From NCBI GenBank assembly GCA_023333565.1, contig JAJKFH010002994.1, forward strand, positions 2,023,416 to 2,087,415: a stretch of 64,000 nucleotides of DNA, given 5' to 3'. Position 1 is the stretch's first letter. Each line of letters starts with the position of its first letter. The position numbers and the translations under genes are program-made. Under the pieces are notes generated by a model. That model saw only the letters and a list, made by a program, of their open reading frames with translations. It was not told the origin of the DNA and did not search any database. Positions 40,701 through 48,590 of this stretch are shown here, piece after piece. The DNA is from Puffinus mauretanicus. Its lineage: Eukaryota; Chordata; Aves; Procellariiformes; Procellariidae.

Positions 40701-43700
40701 AACTTTCTGCCCTTGCAGGGACGGCTGTGTGGAAGGGGCTTGGGAAGCCGGTTCATCTCTCAGATTTTGCTGGATGGCATTTGTTGTCTGTCTGTTTTTT
40801 TTTTTTCCTCTAATCTGGCTGAGCGTATGCAGGGGTGGATATTTTTATTTGTGTTACACACTCACCATGCAGATGGTGCAGGTTGGAGACAGATCTGGGG
40901 AAATGGGCACACTTCCATCCCATCACTGATTTTTTTACAGCAGGTAAAATCCAGCCATTAAATGTAATTTGTTCATAGGAGAGGACTGCTAATGGTAGAT
41001 ATTAATGTGACTGGCTTAAGATAATGGGGGTTGCTTTTCTTTATTAAGCTTACTATAAGTCAAATCCATCCTTTTAACAAAATGTCGAATTAATGCACTC
41101 AGAAAATTTGTATAAAGTAGCTTTGAAACTGAATTGCACTCAGCCTCCCTCACAAAGAGGTAAGCTGTAACCCCTCGTCTGAGCAACAGCAGACCTGGCG
41201 AGATTAGAGCTGGGTGGCCCCAATGGTCTGTGTTGGGAGCGATGTCCTACCGCATTGCTGTGCATGACATACACGTTTGGGTGTCTGTGAAGGATTCAGG
41301 GCTCTTCCAAGACACGTAAGGTGCTTCCAGATCACATCTTCCCTTGCTCATTCCCAGGAGACTCATATTACTTCATTCTTCTTTAGGGTGGTTGTTTTTT
41401 AGCAGAAAACATTATCAGTGTAGATCACAAAGGTGATCTCTAAAGAACTAACTTCCCACTTCTCTTTTCAAATGGCATTTGGCTTAGCGTGGCATAGCTT
41501 TTTCTCAGTTATTCACCTCTAAGGACTCTGTTCTCTGCAAAGCCCTTGTTAAAGTCCTGCTGAGGATGCGGCAATCTAAATGGAAGTTACTGGGGATTTT
41601 TGCAGGCTTAAACTTCACTTAATAGAGACTTTGAGTGTCCCTCCAGCTGTTTGTGGATTCAGCCAGAGGTATTTTGTCCTATTTCCATCTGCCCTCAGTG
41701 CTAGATAGGCATTGTCAGTCGACCTCATCGCTGTCTTTGCAGGTACAGGATTACATATATGCTATACCAAATTGTATGCTGATTGACAGGTAATTCCTGC
41801 CTAGTGAGAGCAGAACATAACTAGGTGCAGCAGCCACTGCTCTTAAAATGGCCACTCAGTCCATGTGCGTGTTGTTTCACACTGAATAAGCCATATATAG
41901 GATGTACGAAAAACAGCCAGTTCAGACTTGAGCCACAAAAGCATCATACTTCAAATCTATGGCTCTGTTTGAGTGTGGAAATGCATCAGTTCCAGAAAAC
42001 ATGTCTTTTAAAACTGTCTGTCCCTTCCAGTGTAGCAGGGAACACAAAGAAATGTGCTGAAAGTTCTTTTCTGTGTTTTTTATGAATGTTTTATTCCCTT
42101 TTTTTCCCCCCCTCCTTGTTGTTGCTTTCTTAAACCTGTCCGATATGGTTTCCCAGCTGTGTATCCTGCCTCCTAATACCTGGGTGGTGGTGAGATGCAG
42201 TGAGAAACACCCGTTGTCTGTCTCCTGCTGCTCCTCTGCCGATGGAGGGTACCACCACCACGCGCCTGTCGCACCCCGACCCGCGCACTCGATACCTTCC
42301 TGATATTCACAAAGCGTTTTCCAAGCTTCTAATATTTGTCTTGTCTTTTCGTTCTCCCACAGACCTCCAAGACAAGCTGAGTAAAAGAGACAAAGAGGTG
42401 TCATCGCTGGTGTCCCAGACTGAAACTCTAAGGGCCCAAGTAAGTGGTAAGTTTCCCTAATCCAGTGCTGGTGGGAACTAGGGGTTTCCCTGCTCGTCCT
42501 GGTGTTAAACGAGGGTCCAGGTGCTGAAAGGGGCAGGTATAAAACATGACTCTGTCTGTTAGTGGATATTGTTGGTAAAAATGTGTTCCAGTAGTTCTGG
42601 TCTCTCCTCAGGAGGTGAATACAAGCCCTGCAGGAGATATTTGTATCCTGTGAGAAGGGGTTTTTGGGCTCATTAAATGTCAAAAGCTGAAAGAGGCAGA
42701 AATAAATGGGCATGTTGTTTCCAAGATCTCCCCTTAAACAGGGCTAAATCCAGAGCTAATCAGACCTGTGCTGTTAGGTGTGGGATTTGGGAAAAGGCAA
42801 AAAGCAGGAATGTAAGTAAAGGACTAAGTGACCTTTCTTTCCCCTGTATCCTCTGCTTCTCGCAGCTTTGGAAAATAAATGCAAAACGGCAGAAAAGAAG
42901 GCCGATTCGGTGTTAAAAGAAAAGAAGAGGCTGGAAGGTGAACTGGAAGCCTTGACCAAGAAAACACACGATGCTTCAGGGCAACTGGTCCTGATTAGCC
43001 AGGAGCTACTCAAGAAGGAAAGGTCAGTCTGAAGGACGGAGCTGGAGACGGGGGCTGTGTTCGTGTTTGTTCAGGGTGCTGTAATTTACCACCAAAAGAA
43101 ATCTAAAGGTTGAATTATTGAAGTCCAGCCCCCAGCTTTCCTGTTCTTTAGAGGGAATTTGGTTAAAATTAGGGGCTATGAATTATCAAAGGGACTGCCC
43201 TTTCACTGCTGGCCAGGAGCTGCAAGAGAGCTCAGTGCCCATGTAGGTGCTGAATGAAGTCATCTCCAGGCCAGCTAAGGTGGCTGCTGCCCTGCTCTGA
43301 AACACGGAGCCCTGCGCAGGTCCCAGTCTCTCTACAGCTGGTGCAGCGGGGAGGACAGGAGATCTGAAGCCCCCAAAGTGGTGGGAGTTGGGTCAGGTTT
43401 GTTCACTGGCCTTTCTTTGGATGTGTAACAAAGGTGGGAGGGAGCGTGGCAGGACTCCAGTGGCGTGTGGGCTCTGGAAATGTCTTCACCTTTCCATGCT
43501 GCTTCTTCCAGGAGCCTGAACGAGCTGAGAGCGTTGTTACTGGAGGCAAACCGGCACTCGCCTGGGCCAGAGCGGGACCTGAGCCGGGAGGTGCACAAAG
43601 CCGAGTGGCGGCTGAAGGAACAGAAGCTCAAAGACGACATCAAGGGGCTGCGAGAGAAACTAGTTGTACTGGTGAGGACACCCAAACCCCTCCTGGCCTT

Positions 43701-46700
43701 GACCTGGGGGCTGGAGGGCTCCGTGCGGCTCGTGGGGGTTCTAGCCCTTCACCCTCCAAGTCTTTGTGCTTTCTTTTGTGCTACTGAGCATCTGATGGGA
43801 ACTTCCTTGACAGTGCCTGTGAGCTGTGGCCTGGCTTAGCAGCACCTCATAAAGCAGCAGAAATGTCCATCTGTCCTCCTCCAGTGTTTTCCTGTTCCCA
43901 CTGGTTTTAGATCCATGCCTAAATAGGGCTAAAATTTGTGGGAGAAACTGAAGGTCGGTCAGCTACCCCACATTGTTTTATACATTCTCTGATCTAGGAA
44001 TAAGCAATGTCCTCTAATTCCTGTGTACTTCAGTGTCCTCCGGTGGTTGAAATGTGAATAATTTATTTGAACTCTGCTGGGAACAAATTGGAGCTGCTGC
44101 TGGTTGCATTTGATAGGATTGTCTTCAGAGCTGTGCTCTGACCCCATCTACTGTTGAAATCAAAACACGGTTATGTGAGTTACTGTGGATTTCTACTTTG
44201 CTTAGTTTCTGTAGTCATTGGTTTTAATCTAACATGCTCCTATTTTCCCTTTGCCGTATAAGGACAAGGAAAAATCTGTAACGGATCAGAGGCGATACTC
44301 CCTAATCGACCCCTCGTCAGAGTCGGAAGTGATCCGGCTGCAGCACCGGCTCGTCAGCACGGAGGATGTGCTGCGCAACGCGCTGGAGCAGGGGCACCAG
44401 ATGGAGAAGCTCATGGAAGCGATGAGGCTCTCCTCCGAGAAAACACAGGTAGAACATCGGCAGTCATTTCCCAGGTCGCTCAGCCCTCAGCAGTGGTTTC
44501 TCCTGAGCAATCTCCTGGGATCTTGGCCTGTGCTGTGGGGGAGATGCAGTCAGCTGGGTCCCTTTCCCTCTGCTGGAAACAGCCTGGCAGGACTTCGTTC
44601 TGTCAGATGTAGCTTAAAACAAAAGACAAGCCTTGCTAGTTGGTAATTACGGATCCTTTTGTGCTCTGCAGGAATGGTTGCTAAATGTGGTGTTTTGGGG
44701 AAGGTTGCAGCATCGATAACTGTTCTTTGTGTGTACAACGATGTGTCCCTTGCGGTACAGGCACTTTATAATGTGAAAGTTGAGGGTTTCCGCCATCTCT
44801 ATTCTTTGGGAGGTTTATTTCCTTGCGGTCCGTAAGCAGAAGCTTTGGAGGTGATTGGGAAAATGTTTTCCATTTCTCTAACCAGTTCCTGGAGGCATCT
44901 CTGTATCTGATCTGGGTTTGCTGATGGACCATGAATGTTCCCATTCCAGTTGCTATCTTCACTTCCTAACTTCCTCTGATCTCCCCTTGTTTCTTCTGAC
45001 AAAAGCAAAACTGCTTCTTGTTTGTATTGCAACCTTCTTTGTGCAATTGAAGGCTGCAAATAACTTGACTCTCCACATTTGGCTTTTTCCGTCTTGTACC
45101 TGTGGTGTCTAAGCCCTGACTGATTCCTCCTGTGAAGCGACCTGCCCTTGTGCCAAGCTTTGTCCTTCATGTCCTTTTTTACTCTTCTAGCTGTATTTTC
45201 TCTTGTGTCTGCAACCAGGTCATGGCTTTCAGAGCCCAGATGCGCCAGTGCTCCACTTGTACTTGCTCCTTTAAATCCTTAGCTGAAAAATGTCTTTCTC
45301 TTGCAGTAATGAGCTACAATTCACATTCAAGCAGATGCCTTAGGGTAGTACAGAACAAGCACTAGGCACAGAGAATGGGCAGAGAGCTTGTTTTCCCTGA
45401 TGCAGGTGCAGATATGTTGTGGTAGGTAATCTGGGGGTGTCAAGTCTTCTCCTCCTCCCATGACACTTTCTTCTGCACAGTTTGCAGGTACATCAAATAG
45501 CTGTTTGCATTGCAGTAGTACTTGCAGGGAGGCAGTCAGGACAAGGGTGAACGTAAAAATTGCAGCCCTGAAATCTCTGCTGGCTCAGCTGAGCATCTGT
45601 GTGTTGCAGACAGTCTCTTTATATCCCGCAGTGCAGCGGCAGCAGCCGTCTGCCAGCACCAGACAGGACAGCTGTAGTCGTGATGACAAGTTTGTGGCAG
45701 TCCAAGTCGTACTATAATCCTGTCAGTACCTCCAGAGTGACTTTAGCTTCTGCCGTAATTGCTATGTGTCAAATGAAAATGCATCATGACAACCTCATCT
45801 GCTGTAAGCTATGGGAGGGGTGGGGAAAGTTATTCTCTGTTTGCTTTAATGCTAAGTCCCTTGAGAACAGGAAATCTTCCCTTTCGCATTCCTGTCTCCA
45901 GAGGTGGTGCGGGTGGTAATTATTTCTTCCCCAACTGTAGAAAATAACTGATCTTACATAAAGTGGGTTGGAATGGACCTTATGATGTCAGCTAATCTAT
46001 CCCTGGTATTACTTTGATACTTTCATGCTTAAGAAATCTTAGAGATACAAGTTAGTATTACGCCTTCAACTACAAACCGTGGTACGAAGAGACAGACGGA
46101 GGATTATTGCGGGAAGCTAGGCTTCAAACTTCTATTGATGTCAGATTTTTAACGTGCCTGGTTACAAGGAAGTCTGGATCAAAGCTCCCTAGTTTTAGTA
46201 TGATATCTGTTCATCCTTCCCTTTATGAAGGGGAGTTGTTAACCAGGGGCTTTCAGGCTGAGCCTGAGGATGTTGTTTGGCCTAAAGAGATCCCGGTGCA
46301 ATAGTAGGGAATTGATGGTTCTTCCCCAGAAGCCACGTTTCTGCTGTAACCCATTCTGCACTACCTTCTGACCCCCCGTCTCCCCTCTGACAGCAGCAGC
46401 TGTTGCCCAGGGATCTGCCTTGGCATCGCTCTCCCTTTGTCTGCAAAGCCTTCGCTTTGCAGCAGGCTCGAGAAGGAAATCTCTAATTACCACAAGCTGC
46501 TGCTGCTCTCCCTTCGCAGGCTTAGTCAGCCACCGCGCTCTGCAGTCCTTGATGTGCGTGGCTGGCCTTGCCGATAGACGAGGAGGTGCAGGAGCTGGGG
46601 GAGCATAATGGCACTGTGTCTTCGTCTCGTTGTCGAGTCATTGCTGCCTTGCTGTTTCCGTGCCTGCAGCTGCAAGGTATTCGTCCTGCAATAGAGGAGG

Positions 46701-48590
46701 AGGATCTTTGCCTTCTCTATGTCTTGGGAGACCCTGATCTTGCAGCTTTGGAGGAAATGACAAGGATTTGGCACTCGGGCCTTTTCTTGGAGAATTTGCA
46801 GTGATTGCTCTGGGAGCTTTTTTATTTAATTTCAAGTGGATTACAGCACTTTATGTTTGTTATCGTGACCATGTACTGAGACCAAATTTCAAACCTAATT
46901 CCTGATATCTGATGTCTGCTTAGTGCACAGATCGGGTGTGCTGCAGGTAGGATACATTGCCTTGTATGAGGCCTGAATCGCCTGCGGTCGTGGGTGCAGC
47001 CCCAAAGCTGAGTCACTGCAGTGGCACTATTCTGGCCATCCATCCAGGTAGGATTCACTGCCTGGCAAACCGTTCAGGCTCTCAAAGCAGAGCTCGGTTT
47101 GAATCTCTGCCTGTTTTTCCTGCCCAAACTAAACCTCTGTCCCATAGGGTTGATTATGCACCTTCATGGTCACAGTGAGAATGGAAGCTGGGTAGCTGGG
47201 ACTCCTCTCATGATGGGTTTTAAACCTGGCAGTCTTGTCTCCCCATAATGTCTGGTTTTGCTGCCATCAGCAATTCACCAACAACTGTGAATCTGATTAC
47301 CAAGACCCAAGCAACTGACACCTGGCACGCTGTGACTTCAGGCTGCAGCTTTCTTCTCTTGTTTGTGCCGGTTGTACTGTCATTTGGAAGCTGAAGGGCT
47401 CCATATTATCCCTGCTAAAGAAACATTATAAATGTTTAAAAGTTCTTGTGCTTTCTAAAGATAGAACAGCCTGTCCTGGCTGCCAGACTTGTCCCCAGAG
47501 ACGGGAAATGGGGAATGGCAAATCTCCTTTTCACTGCTGGGATGTTCAGTGTGCCGTCTTCTGCAGCTAACGCTGCCCTTGGCTGAGGGTTTGTTTATCA
47601 GGATTTAAGAGTCAGAAGTGGAGAGCGGGTCTGTGTCCGTAAGGAACTCCGGGGATGTTTTGTAGCTGGGAAGGATGCGATCTGGCATGTGGGGATTGGG
47701 CCAGGGTGCAGAGGGCTGAAAGCGCGCTGGGATTTTTGCATTCTCCTTTCCTTGTGCGGAGTGGGCACTGCGTGCTGGGCTGCTAAGGAAGGAGATGGCA
47801 GTCTTGCCAGACCTCGGCGCTTGTAGGCAAAACCACTAGGCTCTGTGTCCCTCTTCAGTAAGTATTGTCCGTTCTCCATTGCAGACTGTTGGAAATTCTG
47901 GGTCTGCTAACGGGATTCACCAGCAGGATAAACCCCACAAACAAGAGGTAAGTTAAAAGCAGGATGTTGTTTAAAACAGTGACTGCTCCGTGTGATTTCT
48001 TGCCTGCTGTGCTGGGGACAGCTCTTGGATGGAGACAGTTCTGCCAGCAAAGATTGACTGTATCATTCCCACAGCAAAAGCAAGGGGCTTTGCACATCTC
48101 CAGTTCCCAAGCGTGGTGGGAACCTCATTAAAAACCACTTGAAGCCATCAGGAAGGTGCTAGTGAGATGCACACTGAGGTGCAACGGGTGCTTGCTCTGG
48201 GAGAAGCAGTGGGAAGGGAGCTTCCCCTCCGTGTCCTGGGTCAGTGCCCGTATGACTCTTCTGGCAGCCCCAGCTAGAACCTGCTCAGTGTCAGATCTCT
48301 GCCGTCCCCTTTACATGGGTGGCATTTGTGGGACATGCTGTCCTGGTGTCCCCTGGTTTTCATGATGGAGGGCAAGATCTGTGGGCTCAGACTTTGTTTC
48401 CTCACAGGCAGGATGGTCAGCCTGAGGAAGAGGCAATGTGACTTACCGGGCAGAGCAGCGGGTCAGGACGTGGCAGGCCTGGTGGCATCCCACTCCTCCA
48501 AACGCCTCGGTTTCCTCTTCTGTAAAAAGACCTCTGTGCTTGCCCTCATTTTGCCTAACAAGATCTCTTTTCTTCCAGGAGAAGCTCTGA
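10203..48590 (+). CDS. CLIP2: CLIP2 (CLIP-115), CAP-Gly linker protein 2, 15 of its coding exons; 5' coding exon outside window
   Basis: The coding sequence joins 10203-10741, 21210-21334, 25767-25980, 26936-27133, 28299-28402, 30837-30897, 35332-35436, 37022-37966, 40576-40633, 42363-42446, 42866-43022, 43512-43671, 44263-44448, 47885-47947 and 48579-48590. It gives 1003 residues plus stop, numbered here from the first, split, Gly codon. CAP-Gly 1 lies at about residues 36-98 and CAP-Gly 2 at about 176-241, each with GKNDG. A Ser-rich linker follows at about 255-290, then mostly coiled coil to about 975. CLIP2 is a cytoplasmic linker protein that binds growing microtubule plus ends through its CAP-Gly domains; it is abundant in brain and lies in the Williams-Beuren interval in human. 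CLIP1 is excluded by the short tail ending near HKQEEKL with no zinc knuckle. Human CLIP2 has 1046 residues as I recall, so about 40 residues, including the start Met, lie upstream. Confidence 0.96.
13881..13908. repeat. 14-bp perfect tandem duplication
   Basis: The unit agctttccattaga is present twice in direct tandem. The related string tttccattagaagctt recurs about 1 kb downstream near 14918. Confidence 0.85.
16519..16531. repeat. Short (GT)n microsatellite
   Basis: Six GT repeats and a final G in the CLIP2 intron. This is below the length usually called a polymorphic microsatellite. Confidence 0.8.
21210..21334 (+). CDS. CLIP2: CLIP2 coding exon 2: core of second CAP-Gly domain
   Basis: The exon encodes residues 181-221 plus two bases of Arg222. 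It reads [17 protein letters not shown] and on to [19 protein letters not shown] lies at bases 21303-21317. The second CAP-Gly is split between the end of exon 1, this exon and exon 3. Acceptor is ctccaacag and donor is acaag|gtactg. Confidence 0.96.
21335..25766 (+). other. CLIP2: CLIP2 intron (4.4 kb)
   Basis: The intron has a donor at gtactg and acceptor at gtgttgcag. It holds a long T-rich run (24040-24068). A stretch at about 22.85-23.75 kb has several overlapping frames of 60-116 codons on both strands but no recognisable protein. No mobile element was identified. Confidence 0.85.
24040..24068. repeat. T-rich homopolymer with one interrupting C
   Basis: A 29-bp T run with a single C at 24052, in an intron of CLIP2. 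Its reverse complement is a poly-A tail-like run, but no retroposon body was recognised next to it. Confidence 0.85.
25767..25980 (+). CDS. CLIP2: CLIP2 coding exon 3: end of CAP-Gly 2 and Ser-rich linker
   Basis: The exon completes Arg222 and encodes residues 223-293. It starts [17 protein letters not shown], the last strand of the second CAP-Gly. The basic segment [12 protein letters not shown] follows, then a Ser-rich linker that includes [17 protein letters not shown] and SRSG. In CLIP proteins this basic, serine-rich region next to the CAP-Gly domains adds to microtubule binding and is a phosphorylation target. Donor is ggctg|gtgagt. Confidence 0.96.
25981..26935 (+). other. CLIP2: CLIP2 intron (955 bp)
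   Basis: Ordinary intron sequence with donor gtgagt and acceptor cttccccag. I see nothing else in it. Confidence 0.85.
26936..27133 (+). CDS. CLIP2: CLIP2 coding exon 4: start of coiled coil
   Basis: The exon encodes residues 294-359, beginning [20 protein letters not shown]. This is one of the most conserved parts of CLIP1 and CLIP2 and opens the dimerising coiled coil. The tail [19 protein letters not shown] has heptad character and the CLIP2-type HICEVEKEI in place of the CLIP1 form. It is phase 0 at both ends; donor is gagcag|gtagga. Confidence 0.96.
27134..28298 (+). other. CLIP2: CLIP2 intron (1.2 kb)
   Basis: Donor gtagga, acceptor tttttgctgcag. At about 27985-28085 there is a stretch resembling an ancient amniote interspersed repeat. 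Nothing else was recognised. Confidence 0.85.
27985..28085. repeat. Possible ancient amniote interspersed repeat fragment
   Basis: The segment contains cagattttcaaaactgttc, ggtgcttaactctta and tagattctccaaaggg. These phrases resemble a diverged old repeat shared among amniotes (CR1/L3-like). The match is from memory, short and degenerate, so this is a weak call. Confidence 0.3.
28299..28402 (+). CDS. CLIP2: CLIP2 coding exon 5: coiled coil
   Basis: The exon encodes residues 360-393 plus two bases of Arg394, starting [19 protein letters not shown] and ending [10 protein letters not shown]. The sequence is highly charged with heptad Leu positions. It follows the CLIP2 pattern (YVAEAEEKLQ-like) and not CLIP1. 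The donor ag|gtagag is weak, and reading through it would give an immediate in-frame TAG. Confidence 0.95.
28403..30836 (+). other. CLIP2: CLIP2 intron (2.4 kb)
   Basis: Acceptor is cttctccag at 30836. Open frames on the minus strand around 29.0-29.9 kb reach 114 codons but resemble nothing known. No repeats were recognised. Confidence 0.85.
30837..30897 (+). CDS. CLIP2: CLIP2 coding exon 6: short coiled-coil exon
   Basis: This 61-nt exon completes Arg394 and encodes residues 395-414, [20 protein letters not shown], identical in CLIP1 and CLIP2 of other vertebrates as I recall them. Donor is ctggag|gtaatt. Confidence 0.96.
34591..34630. repeat. A-rich simple repeat
   Basis: An imperfect A run with scattered C and G (aaaac and caaa units) in the CLIP2 intron. 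Confidence 0.8.
35246..35293 (+). promoter_or_regulatory. CLIP2: Long pyrimidine tract before a cassette exon, likely PTB-type splicing control
   Basis: Forty-eight consecutive pyrimidines, with UCUUU and CUCUCU motifs, end 38 nt before the acceptor of exon 7. Such motifs bind polypyrimidine tract-binding proteins (PTBP1/2), which often repress neuronal cassette exons. The role here is inferred from motif and position. Confidence 0.55.
35332..35436 (+). CDS. CLIP2: CLIP2 coding exon 7: in-frame 35-residue cassette exon
   Basis: The exon encodes residues 415-449, from [20 protein letters not shown] to ELEDTR. It is exactly 105 nt and phase 0 on both sides, so skipping it removes 35 residues (five heptads) without a frameshift. 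As I recall, human CLIP2 has an isoform lacking residues 456-490, which matches this exon after adding about 41 missing N-terminal residues. Donor is accagg|gtaatc. Confidence 0.95.
35437..37021 (+). other. CLIP2: CLIP2 intron (1.6 kb)
   Basis: Acceptor is catgttgcag. A TGCATG hexamer, the RBFOX recognition site in RNA, lies at 36626-36631, about 1.2 kb downstream of the cassette exon; single hexamers are expected by chance at this spacing. Nothing else was recognised. Confidence 0.8.
37022..37966 (+). CDS. CLIP2: CLIP2 coding exon 8: large coiled-coil exon
   Basis: This 945-nt exon encodes residues 450-764, from [20 protein letters not shown] to ALHPSQHAN. It is Glu/Lys/Gln/Leu-rich with heptads throughout and almost no Pro. 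Segments such as [30 protein letters not shown] and [18 protein letters not shown] fix it as CLIP2. This central rod forms the parallel dimer. The antisense frames over this exon are shadows of its codon bias. Donor is gcaaac|gtatga. Confidence 0.97.
37967..40575 (+). other. CLIP2: CLIP2 intron (2.6 kb)
   Basis: Acceptor is catttatttcag. There is an AT-rich stretch at about 40.0-40.1 kb. No recognisable gene or repeat. Confidence 0.85.
40576..40633 (+). CDS. CLIP2: CLIP2 coding exon 9: short coiled-coil exon
   Basis: This 58-nt exon encodes residues 765-783, [19 protein letters not shown], plus the first base of Asp784. The pattern MIE-NDISEE is the CLIP2 form. The initial ATG is an internal Met, not a start. 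Donor is tggaag|gtatga. Confidence 0.94.
40634..42362 (+). other. CLIP2: CLIP2 intron (1.7 kb)
   Basis: Acceptor is cgttctcccacag. The distal part lies under a 263-codon antisense open frame (41922-42713) that shows no known domain. No repeat was recognised. Confidence 0.85.
42363..42446 (+). CDS. CLIP2: CLIP2 coding exon 10: coiled coil, tandem donor
   Basis: The exon completes Asp784 and encodes residues 785-811, [20 protein letters not shown] then TLRAQVS, with one base of Ala812. The end is chosen at the second of two gtaagt hexamers (42447) because this alone keeps the frame into exon 11 and gives AQVSALE as in the family. Confidence 0.94.
42447..42865 (+). other. CLIP2: CLIP2 intron (419 bp)
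   Basis: A short intron with donor gtaagt and acceptor cttctcgcag. Nothing else seen. Confidence 0.85.
42866..43022 (+). CDS. CLIP2: CLIP2 coding exon 11: coiled coil
   Basis: The exon completes Ala812, encodes residues 813-863 and two bases of Arg864. It begins [20 protein letters not shown] and ends in [19 protein letters not shown], a strongly conserved CLIP2 segment. Donor is gaaag|gtcagt. Confidence 0.95.
43023..43511 (+). other. CLIP2: CLIP2 intron (489 bp)
   Basis: Acceptor is gcttcttccag. Ordinary intron sequence, nothing else recognised. Confidence 0.85.
43512..43671 (+). CDS. CLIP2: CLIP2 coding exon 12: distal coiled coil
   Basis: The exon completes Arg864 and encodes residues 865-917. 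It contains [20 protein letters not shown] and [20 protein letters not shown], a near-invariant CLIP2 segment, and ends LREKLVVL. The SPGPER turn breaks the coil briefly. Donor is gtactg|gtgagg. Confidence 0.96.
43672..44262 (+). other. CLIP2: CLIP2 intron (591 bp) holding a dispersed repeat copy
   Basis: The acceptor reads tataag, an AAG-type acceptor that is less common than CAG. At 43756-43896 it carries a sequence with a diverged same-strand copy at 53561-53701, downstream of the gene. Confidence 0.85.
43756..43896 (+). repeat. Copy A of an unnamed two-copy dispersed repeat
   Basis: It aligns by eye over about 140 bp with 53561-53701. Shared blocks in the same order include ttccttgac, agcagcacc, tccatct, tcctcct and gtgttttcctgt. 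Copy A has cataaagc where copy B has a full AATAAA. Family unknown. Confidence 0.6.
44263..44448 (+). CDS. CLIP2: CLIP2 coding exon 13: distal coiled coil and conserved RRYSLID motif
   Basis: The exon encodes residues 918-979, starting [20 protein letters not shown] and ending [25 protein letters not shown] is diagnostic of CLIP2; RRYS is a basophilic-kinase-type site. It is phase 0 at both ends. Donor is acacag|gtagaa. Confidence 0.96.
44449..47884 (+). other. CLIP2: CLIP2 intron (3.4 kb)
   Basis: Acceptor is tccattgcag. It holds several short frames on both strands with no recognisable protein. No repeat was recognised. Confidence 0.85.
47885..47947 (+). CDS. CLIP2: CLIP2 coding exon 14: C-terminal tail
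   Basis: This 63-nt exon encodes residues 980-1000: [20 protein letters not shown] and a final Glu. It matches the human CLIP2 tail ([21 protein letters not shown] as I recall). CLIP1 at this point continues into a long rod and zinc knuckles, which are absent here. Donor is caagag|gtaagt. Confidence 0.95.
47948..48578 (+). other. CLIP2: CLIP2 last intron (631 bp)
   Basis: Donor is gtaagt and acceptor tttcttccag. If it is retained, translation ends after two codons (Val-Ser-stop). Nothing else seen. Confidence 0.85.
48579..48590 (+). CDS. CLIP2: CLIP2 last coding exon: three codons and stop
   Basis: The exon encodes Glu-Lys-Leu and TGA, residues 1001-1003, in place of the short human end (DKH as I recall). 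The acceptor is strong (tttcttccag) and the frame continues exactly from exon 14. The 3' UTR begins directly after it. Confidence 0.88.
   Translation, partial: EKL

Noticed and set aside
10203..48590. CLIP1 as an alternative identity
   Set aside because: The N-terminal, rod and tail residues follow CLIP2 ([30 protein letters not shown]) and the protein ends about 25 residues after exon 13 with no zinc knuckles.
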